64,000 bases of DNA from an uncultured Prevotella sp. Its GTDB lineage: Bacteria; Bacteroidota; Bacteroidia; Bacteroidales; Bacteroidaceae. Below are positions 26,749-37,300 of the stretch, in pieces. Within the stretch, counting starts at the first letter, position 1; each line of letters opens with the position of its first letter. Both the position numbers and the translations under genes were made by a program. The notes beneath the pieces are model-generated. The model did not search any database, was not told the DNA's origin, and saw only the letters and a program-made list of their open reading frames with translations. Where the stretch lies: the NCBI GenBank assembly GCA_900317405.1, contig ONGP01000001.1, positions 117,674 through 181,673 on the forward strand, in the 5' to 3' direction.

Positions 26749-27320
26749 TAAAGTAGTAGCAAACCCGCAAAACCTGCGTAGCAGATCATACGGATAGGAT
26801 TGATCTTGAGATAGCCAGTACCGAAGGCGGTGGCTATCAAGAGAGCACAACTGATGCAGAACTGCCAAGGATTATCTATCGGAGTAGAGAAGTTCTCCTT
26901 GTTGCAGAGCAACAGTGTGGCGGCAGCAAGCAGTCCTACTACAGCAGGACGCAAACCAGTGAATATTGATTGCACCAACGGAGTGTTCATGTATTTCATA
27001 AACATCTTGCTGATGAGTATCATCAATACCAGCGATGGCAGCACCAGAGCAAATGTGGCAGTAGCCGAACCAAGGATGGATACAAGATGTCCATAGCCGG
27101 CATTATGTATGGCGGTATAGCCGCAATACGTGGCCGAGTTGATGCCAATAGGACCTGGTGTCATCTGCGATATGGCGACTATATCAGTAAACTCAGAAGT
27201 AGAGAGCCAATGATGAGCCTCGACCGTCTCGTGCTGGATAAGTGACAACATGCCATAGCCTCCACCAAAGCCGAAGAGACCAATCTCGAAGAATGTGATG
27301 AATAAGCTTACAAAAATCAT
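26745..27320 (-). CDS. chrA: Chromate transporter-type membrane protein (short CHR, second of pair)
   Basis: 191 residues, one CHR domain with about six hydrophobic segments. ETGLF-type start EIGLFGFGGGYGMLSLIQHE and the ISQMTPGPIGINSATYCGY motif are CHR hallmarks. Short CHR proteins occur as adjacent pairs that together replace the two-domain ChrA; known members export chromate, but many have no shown substrate. It lies 23 bp after the other CHR gene and behind purL. The role in this anaerobe is uncertain. Confidence 0.88.
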   Translation of the reverse strand: MIFVSLFITFFEIGLFGFGGGYGMLSLIQHETVEAHHWLSTSEFTDIVAISQMTPGPIGINSATYCGYTAIHNAGYGHLVSILGSATATFALVLPSLVLMILISKMFMKYMNTPLVQSIFTGLRPAVVGLLAAATLLLCNKENFSTPIDNPWQFCISCALLIATAFGTGYLKINPIRMICYAGFAGLLLLY

Positions 27321-27343
27321 AATTTAGGCACGAATTTCACTAT

Positions 27344-27886
27344 TTAACACGTTGCTTTAATATACTTACCATATATGTAACCACCAATAGCGGCGATGAT
27401 TATAATATAAATTGGCGAAACGCCTAAAGCCCAGATGGCCAGGGCACAGGCGATGGGAATCCAAATGGTATAGCGGTTTAGCTGAGCACGTTTGCCTAGA
27501 TTGAAAGTAGGCACAGCAATAAGGGCCACTACTGCAGGACGAATGCCACGGAATATGGCAGCAACCACCTTATTATCCTTAAACTGACTGAAGAACATAG
27601 CTATAGCCAGAATTATAAGGAACGATGGCATGGCTGTGCCGAGTGTGGTACAGATGGCGCCACGAGTTTTGCGCAACTTGTAACCGATAAAGGTGGCGAT
27701 ATTGATAGCAAACACACCTGGACAACTCTGGGAGATAGCTATCAGATCTAGCATCTCATCCTTAGAAACCCATTGTTTGCGGTTAACCACCTCTTCCTCT
27801 ATCAAAGGTATCATGGCATATCCACCACCAAGGGTGAATATGCCAATCTTAAAGAAGGTTTTAAACGAATCCCAGTATATGTTCAT
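27344..27886 (-). CDS. chrA: Chromate transporter-type membrane protein (short CHR, first of pair)
   Basis: 180 residues, one CHR domain: FKIGIFTLGGGYAMIPLIEE near the N-terminus and ISQSCPGVFAINIATFIGY in the middle. It is the partner of the 191-residue CHR protein and differs from it clearly, as expected for a heterodimeric pair with opposite membrane orientation. The start overlaps the purL stop by one base (TAATG), indicating translational coupling to purL. Confidence 0.88.
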   Translation of the reverse strand: MNIYWDSFKTFFKIGIFTLGGGYAMIPLIEEEVVNRKQWVSKDEMLDLIAISQSCPGVFAINIATFIGYKLRKTRGAICTTLGTAMPSFLIILAIAMFFSQFKDNKVVAAIFRGIRPAVVALIAVPTFNLGKRAQLNRYTIWIPIACALAIWALGVSPIYIIIIAAIGGYIYGKYIKATC

Positions 27887-30800
27887 TACTTGTGAGCTTC
27901 AACCCATTTACGTGCATTAACGAAGGCCTCAATCCAAGGTGTTACCTCGTCCTGACGACGGTCAGCGGGATACCATGCATTCTGCCAGGGGAATACGGCA
28001 CGCTCCAGGTGAGGCATCATGCAGAGATGACGGCCATCCTGTGAGCAGATACCTGCCACGTTATAGTCAGAACCGTTTGGATTAGCAGGATAGCCAGCAT
28101 AGTTGTACTTAGCAATTACGTTGTAAGCGCTCTCAGCCTCGGGCAGTGAGAACTTTCCCTCTCCGTGAGCTACCCACAGACCGAGCTTATTGCCGCTCAG
28201 TGATCCGAACATCACGCTATTGTTCTGAGGAATGCTCAACGAGATGAACTCACTCTCGAACTTATGAGAGTCGTTGTGCAGCATCTTAGCACCCTTAGCA
28301 CCAGTCAGTCCAAGTTCAACCATCAGCTGACATCCGTTACAGATTCCCAGTGACAATGTGTCTTCACGGGCATAGAACTTATCGAGAGCCTCCTTAGCCT
28401 TAGGATTGAAGAGGAAGGCACCAGCCCAACCCTTTGCAGAACCAAGTACATCGGAGTTAGAGAAACCACCGCAGAATACAATCATGTTGATATCCTCGAG
28501 TGTCTCGCGACCAGAAATCAGGTCGGTCATCATTACGTCCTTTACATCAAAACCAGCGAGGTAGAGACAGTATGCCATCTCGCGCTCACCGTTAGTACCC
28601 TTCTCACGTATGATGGCTGCCTTCACGCCAGATGCCTTGCGGCGATCTGCTGAGATGCCATACTGAGCAAGTGTACCCTTGAAGTCCTTATTAAACTTCA
28701 TCTCGATAGGCTGCTTCTTATAGTTGGCGAAGCGCTCAGCAGCCTTACCATTGAAGCTCTGCTTACGATCCAGCAGATATGATGTTTTATACCATGTGTC
28801 ACGGAGTGCATCGATGTCGAATGTATGCTCTTCATCACCTGCCTTCACTACGATGGTGCGGGCATCCTCAACAGGATAACCAATCTTGGCATAGCCAACA
28901 CCCTGCTCCTCCATGAACTCCTTGAACTCTTCCTTATGCTCATCGCTAACCTCGATAACTACTCCTGGGTTCTCAGCGAACAGAGCCTTCACCACGTCGC
29001 CCTCCTTGCAGATGTCGTGCAGGTTGATGTGCATACCGCCCTTTGTGTTGGCGAAGCACATTTCGAGCAGAGTGGTAATCAAACCACCAGCCGAGATATC
29101 GTGACCAGCAAGAATCCAACCGCGATTGATCATCTCCTGAACAGCCATGAAGGCATCAGCAAAGTACTCAGCGTTCTTAACAGTAGGCACATCGTCGCCA
29201 ACCTTACCCAAGCTCTGTGCGAATGCAGAACCACCAAGGCGCTGCTCGTCGAAGCTGAAGTCGATATGATAAAGTGATGCGTTCTTGTCGTTAACCAATA
29301 CGGGCGATACCACCTTCTTGATGTCAGAAACCTCACCACCAGCAGATACGATTACTGTTCCTGGAGAGATAATCTTCTCACCATTAGGATACTGCTGAGA
29401 GAGTGACAGCGAGTCCTTACCTGTAGGCACGTTGATGTGCAGGTCGCAGCAGAAGTCGCTCAGAGCCTTAACACCTGCATACAGGCGGGCATCCTCACCC
29501 TCCTGAGAGCGGCAAGGCCACATCCAGTTGGCAGAAAGGCTCAGAGAATCCATACCCTCAGCCAGTGGAGCCCAAACGATGTTAGTCAGCGCCTCAGCTA
29601 CAGAGAGTACAGAACCAGCAGCAGGATCAGCCAGACCTGCCTGGGGGGCATGTCCGAGGGCTGTAGCAATACCCTTCTCGCCACGATAGTCGAGGGCAAC
29701 AACACCACAGTCGCTCAGAGGCAACTGAATCTCACCCTGACACTGCTGACGTGCAATCTTACCTGTCACAGAGCGGTCAACCTTGTTGGTCAACCAGTCC
29801 TTACAAGCCACAGCCTCCAGCTGGAGCACGCGGTTGAGGTATTCATTAATCTTATCCTGACTGTAGGTTACGTCAGCATAGTGACGCTCTACAGTATTAT
29901 CTTTCATAATAGTCTTGGGTGAGTGACCAAACATCTGGGCAACGTCCAAATCGAATGGCTTCACACCATCGCCCTGCTTGAACGAGAAGTGGGCATCACC
30001 AGTGGTCTCACCAACCACATACAGTGGAGCACGCTCGCGCTCAGCAATTTTTCTAACGTGCTCAATGTGCTTCTCATCGATGAGCAAGCCCATACGCTCC
30101 TGACTCTCGTTGGCAATGATCTCCTTTGAGCTCAGGGTCTTATCGCCGATAGGCAGTTTGGTCATATCAATCTCACCACCGCACTCCTCAACAAGCTCAG
30201 AGAGACAGTTGAGGTGACCAGCTGATCCGTGGTCGTGGATGGACACTACGGGGTTCACATCCTCCTCGCAAAGAGCACGTACCAGATTGTAGGCACGTTT
30301 CTGCATCTCAGGGTTGGCACGCTGAACGGCATTCAGCTCGATACCATTGCTGTAGCGACCTGTATCTACTGATGATACAGAACCACCACCAAGACCAATG
30401 CGATAGTTATCACCACCAACCACTACAACCTTGTTGCCTGGCTGAGGTTCCTTCTTCAGACAGTCGCGCTTGGTGCCATAACCAACACCACCTGCCAACA
30501 TGATTACCTTGTCGTAAGCATACTTGGTATCGTTAGGCTCCTGATGCTCAAATGTCAGCACAGAACCACAAATCAGTGGCTGACCGAACTTGTTACCAAA
30601 GTCAGAAGCACCATTCGAAGCCTTGATCAGAATCTGCTCAGGTGTCTGATACAGCCACTGGCGAACTGGCAGAATGCTCTCCCAATCGCGAGTCAGCTTG
30701 TCATCGTCGGTCAGACGTGGATAAGCAGTCATATAAACAGCAGTACCTGCGATAGGCCATGAACCAACACCACCGCCCATACGGTCGCGGATCTCACCAC

Positions 30801-31596
30801 CAGTACCAGTAGCAGCACCGTTGAAAGGCTCTACGGTTGTGGGGAAGTTGTGTGTCTCGGCCTTCAGCGAGATAACGCTCTCGATATCCTTCACCTGGAA
30901 ATAATCACTGGTGCTCTGATCTTTCGGAGCGAACTGCTCAACCACAGGACCCTGTGCAAAAGCTACATTATCTTTATAAGCCGAAAGAATCTTGTTAGGA
31001 TTCTCCTGTGTTGTCTTCTTAATCATTGCAAAGAGGCTTGACTCCATCTCCTTGCCATCGATGATGAATGTACCACCGAAGATCTTATGGCGGCAGTGCT
31101 CAGAGTTGATCTGTGCGAAACCGAAGATTTCCGAATCGGTCAATGGACGACCGTTCTTCTTCTCCAGTCCGTGCAGGTACTCAATCTCCTCTGGGCTCAG
31201 AGCCAGACCTTCCTGCTCGTTATATTCCTCCAGATTATCCACATACTTGATAGGCTCGGGCTTGATGTTGATGGTAAAAATGTCCTGGTTCAGTCCAGTG
31301 TACATACGCTGCAACATCTCGTCGTGCTCAGCATCCTTAGAGTCAACGGCAAAGTACTCCTCTATACGAGAAATGCCGCTGAGGCCCATATTCTGTGTAA
31401 TCTCAACGGCATTTGTCGACCATGGGGTCACCATTTCGCGGCGTGGACCAACATAGTAGCCCTCAAGCTGCTCAGCGTCTAACAGCGAAGCATCGCCGTA
31501 CAACCAACTCAATTCCTTGATTTCCTGTTCACTCAGTGCGTGATCAACCTCTGTGGCAATCACCGTCTTTTGTGGGGTCTGAAAGAAGCGTATCAT
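27886..31596 (-). CDS. purL: Phosphoribosylformylglycinamidine synthase (large PurL)
   Basis: 1236 residues, the long single-chain form of FGAM synthase that converts FGAR, ATP and glutamine to FGAM in purine biosynthesis. Visible parts: the N-terminal domain; the AIRS-type synthetase halves with NSEHCRHKIFGG, LKAETHNFPTTVEPFNGAATG, GGVGYGTKRD and VSIHDHGSAGHLNCLSELVE; and a C-terminal glutaminase (from about 970) with nucleophile Cys in LSLGICNGCQLMVELGL and the His/Glu of MPHLERAVFPWQN. It is cytoplasmic. It carries its own promoter (31632-31639) and is followed without a gap by the CHR gene pair. Confidence 0.97.
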   Translation of the reverse strand: MIRFFQTPQKTVIATEVDHALSEQEIKELSWLYGDASLLDAEQLEGYYVGPRREMVTPWSTNAVEITQNMGLSGISRIEEYFAVDSKDAEHDEMLQRMYTGLNQDIFTINIKPEPIKYVDNLEEYNEQEGLALSPEEIEYLHGLEKKNGRPLTDSEIFGFAQINSEHCRHKIFGGTFIIDGKEMESSLFAMIKKTTQENPNKILSAYKDNVAFAQGPVVEQFAPKDQSTSDYFQVKDIESVISLKAETHNFPTTVEPFNGAATGTGGEIRDRMGGGVGSWPIAGTAVYMTAYPRLTDDDKLTRDWESILPVRQWLYQTPEQILIKASNGASDFGNKFGQPLICGSVLTFEHQEPNDTKYAYDKVIMLAGGVGYGTKRDCLKKEPQPGNKVVVVGGDNYRIGLGGGSVSSVDTGRYSNGIELNAVQRANPEMQKRAYNLVRALCEEDVNPVVSIHDHGSAGHLNCLSELVEECGGEIDMTKLPIGDKTLSSKEIIANESQERMGLLIDEKHIEHVRKIAERERAPLYVVGETTGDAHFSFKQGDGVKPFDLDVAQMFGHSPKTIMKDNTVERHYADVTYSQDKINEYLNRVLQLEAVACKDWLTNKVDRSVTGKIARQQCQGEIQLPLSDCGVVALDYRGEKGIATALGHAPQAGLADPAAGSVLSVAEALTNIVWAPLAEGMDSLSLSANWMWPCRSQEGEDARLYAGVKALSDFCCDLHINVPTGKDSLSLSQQYPNGEKIISPGTVIVSAGGEVSDIKKVVSPVLVNDKNASLYHIDFSFDEQRLGGSAFAQSLGKVGDDVPTVKNAEYFADAFMAVQEMINRGWILAGHDISAGGLITTLLEMCFANTKGGMHINLHDICKEGDVVKALFAENPGVVIEVSDEHKEEFKEFMEEQGVGYAKIGYPVEDARTIVVKAGDEEHTFDIDALRDTWYKTSYLLDRKQSFNGKAAERFANYKKQPIEMKFNKDFKGTLAQYGISADRRKASGVKAAIIREKGTNGEREMAYCLYLAGFDVKDVMMTDLISGRETLEDINMIVFCGGFSNSDVLGSAKGWAGAFLFNPKAKEALDKFYAREDTLSLGICNGCQLMVELGLTGAKGAKMLHNDSHKFESEFISLSIPQNNSVMFGSLSGNKLGLWVAHGEGKFSLPEAESAYNVIAKYNYAGYPANPNGSDYNVAGICSQDGRHLCMMPHLERAVFPWQNAWYPADRRQDEVTPWIEAFVNARKWVEAHK

Positions 31597-31631
31597 ACCT
31601 TACTTATTTAATATATATTCAAATTTGCGTG

Positions 31632-31639
31632 CAAAGGTA
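31632..31639 (-). promoter_or_regulatory. Candidate promoter (-7 box) of purL
   Basis: The minus strand reads TACCTTTG followed by CACG, 35 bp before the purL ATG. Confidence 0.55.
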
Positions 31640-31679
31640 CTACTTTTTCCCGTAAAACACAAATTTAATTACCAAAACA

Positions 31680-31711
31680 TTTGGAACTTTTGAATATATT
31701 TCATATATTTG
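31680..31711 (+). promoter_or_regulatory. Promoter of the PEGA-BACON-BspA operon
   Basis: TTTG (31680-31683), 20 bp, then TATATTTG (31704-31711): a full match to the Bacteroidota -33/-7 consensus, 44 bp before the ATG at 31756. Confidence 0.7.
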
Positions 31712-31755
31712 CCCCAAACAATTAAATATATTTACTAACATAAAACTGTAAACGC

Positions 31756-33300
31756 ATGAAAAAACTGTTACTAATTGCATTGATTGCAATATCGCAGTCA
31801 GTTTGGGCCGATGGTATCAGCGTGCTTGGTTTCAGGCTGTTGGAAACAGACCTTACGGCCAACACACGAGGCACTGAGAAGCGCGACATGAACGGCGATA
31901 AGGCTGCACTTATCAAGATTGTGACCCCAGAACGCGGATTCCTGTTCAACGGAGGTTCGCTGGGTATCGTTGGAACCGAGGAGAAAGCTGCCGAGATTTG
32001 GCTGTATGTTCCTCCTCGCGCACAGAAACTTACCATCACTCACCAGGTGTTTGGTGTGCTACGTGATTACTACTATCCCGTTTCTATTCAGGGCGGACGT
32101 ACCTATGAGATGCTACTTGACATCGGTACGGGTCGCTATGTAACAATCACCACATCACAGGCCAAGAGTGATGTGACCGTAGATGGCGAGTATCTGGGCA
32201 AGTCGCCTATATATAATAGGTATATGACCTACGGACGCCACGCTGTATTTGCCCAGAATGGTATCTACGAAGCTCAAGACACCATCATCGTAACCACTTC
32301 CGATGCCAAGGCCACCAAGGTAGCCAACATCGAGATGCGCAATATGAGCGACCACTACGGCGAGGTTGTTGTTAACGTTGAGAACAATGCCGACATCTGG
32401 TACAACGGTCACCAGGTGGGCACTGGTTCGTGGAGCACTCAGTTGCGCGAAGGCTCTTATACTGTTGAGACTCGCAAACTGGACTGCGACCCTATCAAGA
32501 CCACTTTTACTGTAATCCCACAGAAGAAGAACCAGATTCAGGCTGCACCACCCGCACCTCACACTGGTAGACTGAACATCTACACCCGTCCACGTAATGC
32601 TACGGCTCTGCTCAACGGCATTGATCCTATCAATCTGACCGAGTTGCAGACTCTGCCAGTGGGCACATATCAGTTGCAGTTTGCTCGCAAGGGATATGTA
32701 GGAACCACCCGCGAGTACACCATCAAGCACAACCTGACCACATCGGATACGGTTTCGCTCGAGAAGATCAAGTACATCAAGCCTAATGCATTCTACTTTG
32801 GAGCAGGCTATACCATGCGCTCTATGGGAGGCATCACAGCTCTGGCTGGTGCTACCTACAAGAACATCGACCTGCAATTAAGCTATACCTTCGGTCTGGG
32901 AGCATCCGACCCCGTGAGATGGTACAGCGAGGATGGCAACGACACCTATCTGAGCAGTGTGGAGTATAAGCGCTCTACATTTGCCGTTAAGGCGGGTTAT
33001 CAGATAGAACTGACTGAGCGACTGGGTATCACACCGCAGCTGGGCTATCAGATAGAGCAGCTGTCGGGCAAGGTTACCGATGGTACAAACCTGTATGGCG
33101 ACAAGGCTGCAGCCAGCTGCATATCTGTTGGCGCAAAGTTGGTTTACGCTCCGATACAGCGCCTGTATCTGTTTGCTACACCAGAACTCTCACTTGGCGT
33201 GAGCAAGGACAACAACTTTACTCGCATAGCTGATGCAAGCAACATCTCTGCAGGAGGATTCATGGTTAGCATCGGTGCTATCTTTAACTTCTCATTCTAA
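31756..33300 (+). CDS. PEGA-domain protein with C-terminal outer-membrane beta-barrel
   Basis: 514 residues with a signal peptide (MKKLLLIALIAISQSVWA). PEGA-like segments are seen at about 130-150 (SDVTVDGEYLGKSPIYNRYM), 205-255 (VVNVENNADIWYNGHQVGTG) and 270-335 (LNIYTRPRNATALLNGIDPI...TYQLQFARKGYVG). From about 345 (AFYFGAGYTMRSMGGITALAG) alternating hydrophobic strands run to the final IGAIFNFSF, as in small outer-membrane barrels. The protein likely sits in the outer membrane with the PEGA part in the periplasm or outside. First gene of a three-gene operon with a BACON lipoprotein and a BspA-like protein; function unknown. Confidence 0.75.
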   Translation: MKKLLLIALIAISQSVWADGISVLGFRLLETDLTANTRGTEKRDMNGDKAALIKIVTPERGFLFNGGSLGIVGTEEKAAEIWLYVPPRAQKLTITHQVFGVLRDYYYPVSIQGGRTYEMLLDIGTGRYVTITTSQAKSDVTVDGEYLGKSPIYNRYMTYGRHAVFAQNGIYEAQDTIIVTTSDAKATKVANIEMRNMSDHYGEVVVNVENNADIWYNGHQVGTGSWSTQLREGSYTVETRKLDCDPIKTTFTVIPQKKNQIQAAPPAPHTGRLNIYTRPRNATALLNGIDPINLTELQTLPVGTYQLQFARKGYVGTTREYTIKHNLTTSDTVSLEKIKYIKPNAFYFGAGYTMRSMGGITALAGATYKNIDLQLSYTFGLGASDPVRWYSEDGNDTYLSSVEYKRSTFAVKAGYQIELTERLGITPQLGYQIEQLSGKVTDGTNLYGDKAAASCISVGAKLVYAPIQRLYLFATPELSLGVSKDNNFTRIADASNISAGGFMVSIGAIFNFSF

Positions 33301-33318
33301 TCTAAAACCACAGAAGAT

Positions 33319-34329
33319 ATGAAAACAAAGATATTCTTTACTATACTGGCCGCACTGCCACTGGTGGCAGGTCTCTCGGGCTGCAAGAGCGATGACGAGA
33401 CTCAGGCCAAGCCTGCCAAGGAGTTTCTGAAGGTAGAGGGCGGTGACATCGAGATACGCGCCAACGAGGAGACCAAGGAGGTTGCCATCACAGCCGACTG
33501 CGCATGGACCGTAACCTACGACGGAGGCGATGAAGCAGATGGCGGCTTTGGCAATAAGATTACCGTTCAGCCGCTTAAGGGCAACGGCAACGGTGTGCTG
33601 GTTATCACTACCAACCAGAATACATCGATGAGCGACCGCAACGCCAGCATCATCCTGACATCGGATGGTGGACTGAAACAGAAGATCAGCGTACGTCAGA
33701 CCAGCTCTGATCCTGGTATGACAGTTACCAAGAAGCTCTATGAGTTCGACGCAATCCCTTCTGCATCGCAGCTACTGACGATTACAAGTAACACCAACTG
33801 GAGCATCACTTTGCCATCAGGTGTCGACTGGATTCACCTGAGCCAGGCCTCTGGTAATAGCGGTTCGAGTGCTGTCGAAATCACATGCGACGAGATACAG
33901 ACCGATGCCGACCGCTCGGCTACGTTCACCATTCAGTATGGTAGCAACAGCACTGAGATTGAGGTAAGACAGGAGGGCAAGACCAACATCACACTGAGTG
34001 TAACTCCTTACGAACTGCCAACCTTTACACCTGACGGCGGAACTCAGATAGTTAAGGTACAGAGCAATGCCGCATGGCGTGCATTTGTACCCAGTTCTGC
34101 ACAAGAATGGCTGCACATCGAGCCAGCCTCAGGAGTAGGCAATGGCGAGATTAGGGTTAAGTGCGATGAGCACCTGGATACTACTCGCGACCGCATCACG
34201 GTACTGATAGTCGTAGCCGGCAGTCAGAACCCGCAGCAGGCTGATGTATTCGTACAGCAGTCAGCCGCCGAGGTGAACACTCCTGGCGAAAATGACAACC
34301 CCGATCCACAACTTTCACGTAAAAAGTAA
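33319..34329 (+). CDS. BACON-domain lipoprotein
   Basis: 336 residues with lipobox LSGC at about residue 22, followed by KSDDETQ. Three consecutive BACON-like modules: about 35-130 (NEETKEVAITADCAWTVTYD), 135-220 (ASQLLTITSNTNWSITLPSG...WIHLSQASGNSG) and 225-320 (GTQIVKVQSNAAWRAFVPSS...WLHIEPASGVGNG), each with the Trp and small-residue pattern of the family. BACON domains are Ig-like modules in Bacteroidota surface proteins, thought to act as spacers or mucin/carbohydrate binders. It lies 18 bp after the PEGA gene and its stop adjoins the next gene. Confidence 0.85.
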   Translation: MKTKIFFTILAALPLVAGLSGCKSDDETQAKPAKEFLKVEGGDIEIRANEETKEVAITADCAWTVTYDGGDEADGGFGNKITVQPLKGNGNGVLVITTNQNTSMSDRNASIILTSDGGLKQKISVRQTSSDPGMTVTKKLYEFDAIPSASQLLTITSNTNWSITLPSGVDWIHLSQASGNSGSSAVEITCDEIQTDADRSATFTIQYGSNSTEIEVRQEGKTNITLSVTPYELPTFTPDGGTQIVKVQSNAAWRAFVPSSAQEWLHIEPASGVGNGEIRVKCDEHLDTTRDRITVLIVVAGSQNPQQADVFVQQSAAEVNTPGENDNPDPQLSRKK

Positions 34330-34335
34330 ATGGCT

Positions 34336-37300
34336 ATGAAGAAGTTTATCTATACAATAATAGCGCTGCTAGGCATACTGATGCCTAACAACGTCTGGGC
34401 CGAAGAAATCGCAGGATCCGAAGGAACTGACTATAATGAGGCCTACGCCGTATTGGTAATGTCATCTGGAGAAGATACTGGCAAATCTGATGCCTATCTC
34501 ACCTTGTACTATGACAACAAGAAGTCTGAACATAATGAAGGCGTTGTTGTTGACCTCGACAAAATGACCGAATCACCCGAGATTATGCAATCGCGCCAAT
34601 ATCTGCATTCAGTCATCTTCGATCAATCATTTGCAGATTGCCGCCCAACCAGCACCAAGTATTGGTTTGCCAATTGTTGGGTACTTAAGACAATTTCTGG
34701 ATTAGAATATCTGAATACCTCTGAAGTAACAGATATGGGCCAGATGTTTATGGAGTGTTCAGAGTTGGAGTCTATTGACCTGAGCCATTTTAATACCTCT
34801 AAGGTCACCAACATGAATAATATGTTCTATCGGAATATGGCCTTGACCTCGCTTGATCTTAGTTCATTTGACACGCAGAATGTAACAGATATGGGGTATA
34901 TGTTTGGTATGTGCGAGAATCTTACCACCATCTATGTAAGTAGCAACTGGACAACAGCCACTGTTACCACTGGTGATGCAATGTTCTACGAGTGCCCAAA
35001 ACTCGTAGGAGGAAATGGTACCACATACGATGAGAACCATACCGATTATTCTTACGCTCATATCGACAGAGCCGACCAGCCAGGCTACTTTACCTATGGC
35101 GAATCTTCAGGTGAAAAGAAGGAGCAGGTAGCTACTCCTACATGGGATTTCCAGAACGAGATGCTGGTTCTGTCTACAGAGACCACCGATGCAAGCATCT
35201 ACTATGCAACAGCTAATTGGGAGAATGAGGCTGAAACAGACAGCATTGCAAACACAATAGACGTTAGCACTCGTAGCACCCTGTATCAGAACCCATTGGA
35301 GATTACAGACAACATCATTATCAAGATGATTGCCGCCAAGGAGGGAATGGAAAACTCTGAGGTTGCAACATTCGTTTACGACTACAAGTCGTGGAGGAAT
35401 TTGTATGATGTAATCAGATACGGCGTTGACGTACTCGAAAAGGCAAAAGACAATGCGAATGTAGAGGAAGGACTGCTTGAGGAACTTAGATGGGCTCTCA
35501 ACGAGGGAGACATGATGTATCAAAGACGTGCAGAGATGAGCAATCAGGAGGCAAAATACTTCACTGATGCCATCGTCAATCTCTGCAAGAAGATTGAGGA
35601 TCAGATGAGCTCTGAGAGCCACCAAGATGGTGATACATTCACAGCGAATACATTGGAAGGTACACCTTTGATTTTTAAGATTATCAGCGAAGCAGATAAA
35701 ACCTGCCAAGTTGGTAATGGAATCTATAATGGCACTTGGGGAAGCATGGATATTGCCACAGCTGTAGACACAGCTGTAGTTGGTAAAATAACTATACCAG
35801 AAATAGCAAATGGTTATAAGGTGATTGAAGTAGGATTTGAAGCTTTCATAAACTGTAAGCACCTTACTTCATTAGTCATTCCTAATACAGTAACAAAGAT
35901 TACCCATGCATCATTATCACATACTGGATTGACATCTATAACCATTCCAAGCTCTGTTACAGAGCTAGACTACGATATTCTCCATAGTTGTGACAATCTT
36001 GAATCAATTATTGTAGAAGAAGGTAATCCAATATACGATTCGCGCGAGAATTGTAATGCAATTATTGAAACAGCAACAACGACGTTGATTACTGGATGTA
36101 GGACAAGTATGGTACCAGAAGGCATTACAAAAATTGGTTCTGCAGCTTTTATTCAGTGTCGAGGTCTTAAAACTATATCTCTGCCAAATACTGTAACTTC
36201 AATTGACACCCAAGCATTTAACAGTGGTGATTTAAATTACATTGAACTTCCAAACTCGTTGGAGTATATTGGTTATGGTGCATTTGCAGGCTCACAACTT
36301 ACCTCTATAGTTCTACCTGCCAGCTTAAAAGAGATTGGGTATGTAGCTTTCTGTGGCATTTCTACATTAACATCACTTGTTGTCGATCCGAACAACACTA
36401 TATTCGACTCTAGAGACAACTGTAATGCCATTATCGAAACAGCTACAAACAAACTCGTAGAAGGCATTGGAGTCTCAATTATTCCAAGTTCTGTAACATC
36501 CATCGGTTCATATGCTTTCTGTGAAGTCAATAATCTGAATACGATAACGATTCCTTCATCGATAACCAGCATCGGAGAATATGCCTTTTATCATGTGAAC
36601 CTTGATACTATTAACTCGGAGATTGTAAGTCCATTTGAAATCACTCAGAATGTATTCTTAGAAAGCGTTTATAATAACGCAACTCTAAATGTTCCAGTAG
36701 GTAGTGCTGAAGCTTATCGTAACACACCTGCCTGGAGCAATTTCAGAAATGTGAAGGAGATTGGCGAGAGTACAGCTACTGCAACTTACGAGAACTATGT
36801 ACTTACCGTTGAGGGCGAGACCACGATGGCTCAGGCTCTTGAGCAGGTAGGTGGTCGCAACGTGGTTGCAAAGGACATTGCAGCAATCGTATGGAACAGC
36901 TCACAGGCTATCACTCGCAGTGATATTGAGGGCTTTGGCAATCCTAACTTGCTGATTTATGTACAGACTGATTCGTTGGCTCCAGAAGGTGTGAACAATG
37001 TGGTTATCAACGGCAAGGCTAAGAGTATAACTCTGGTGGATGCTGAGAGTAACAACAACTTCTACGTTCCAATGGCGTTCACTGCCGAGAGTATCTCTTA
37101 TACTCGCGAGTTCAAGCAGACAACAGAGAAGGACGTAAGTCGCGGATGGGAAGGCATCGCTCTGCCATTCACCGTACAGAAGTTCACTCACGAATCGCAT
37201 GGTGATATTGCTCCATTCGGCAACGACGCAAGCATCTTCCACTTCTGGCTACACCAGATGACTGATAAGGGTATGGTTAATGCCACCACTATCGAAGCCA

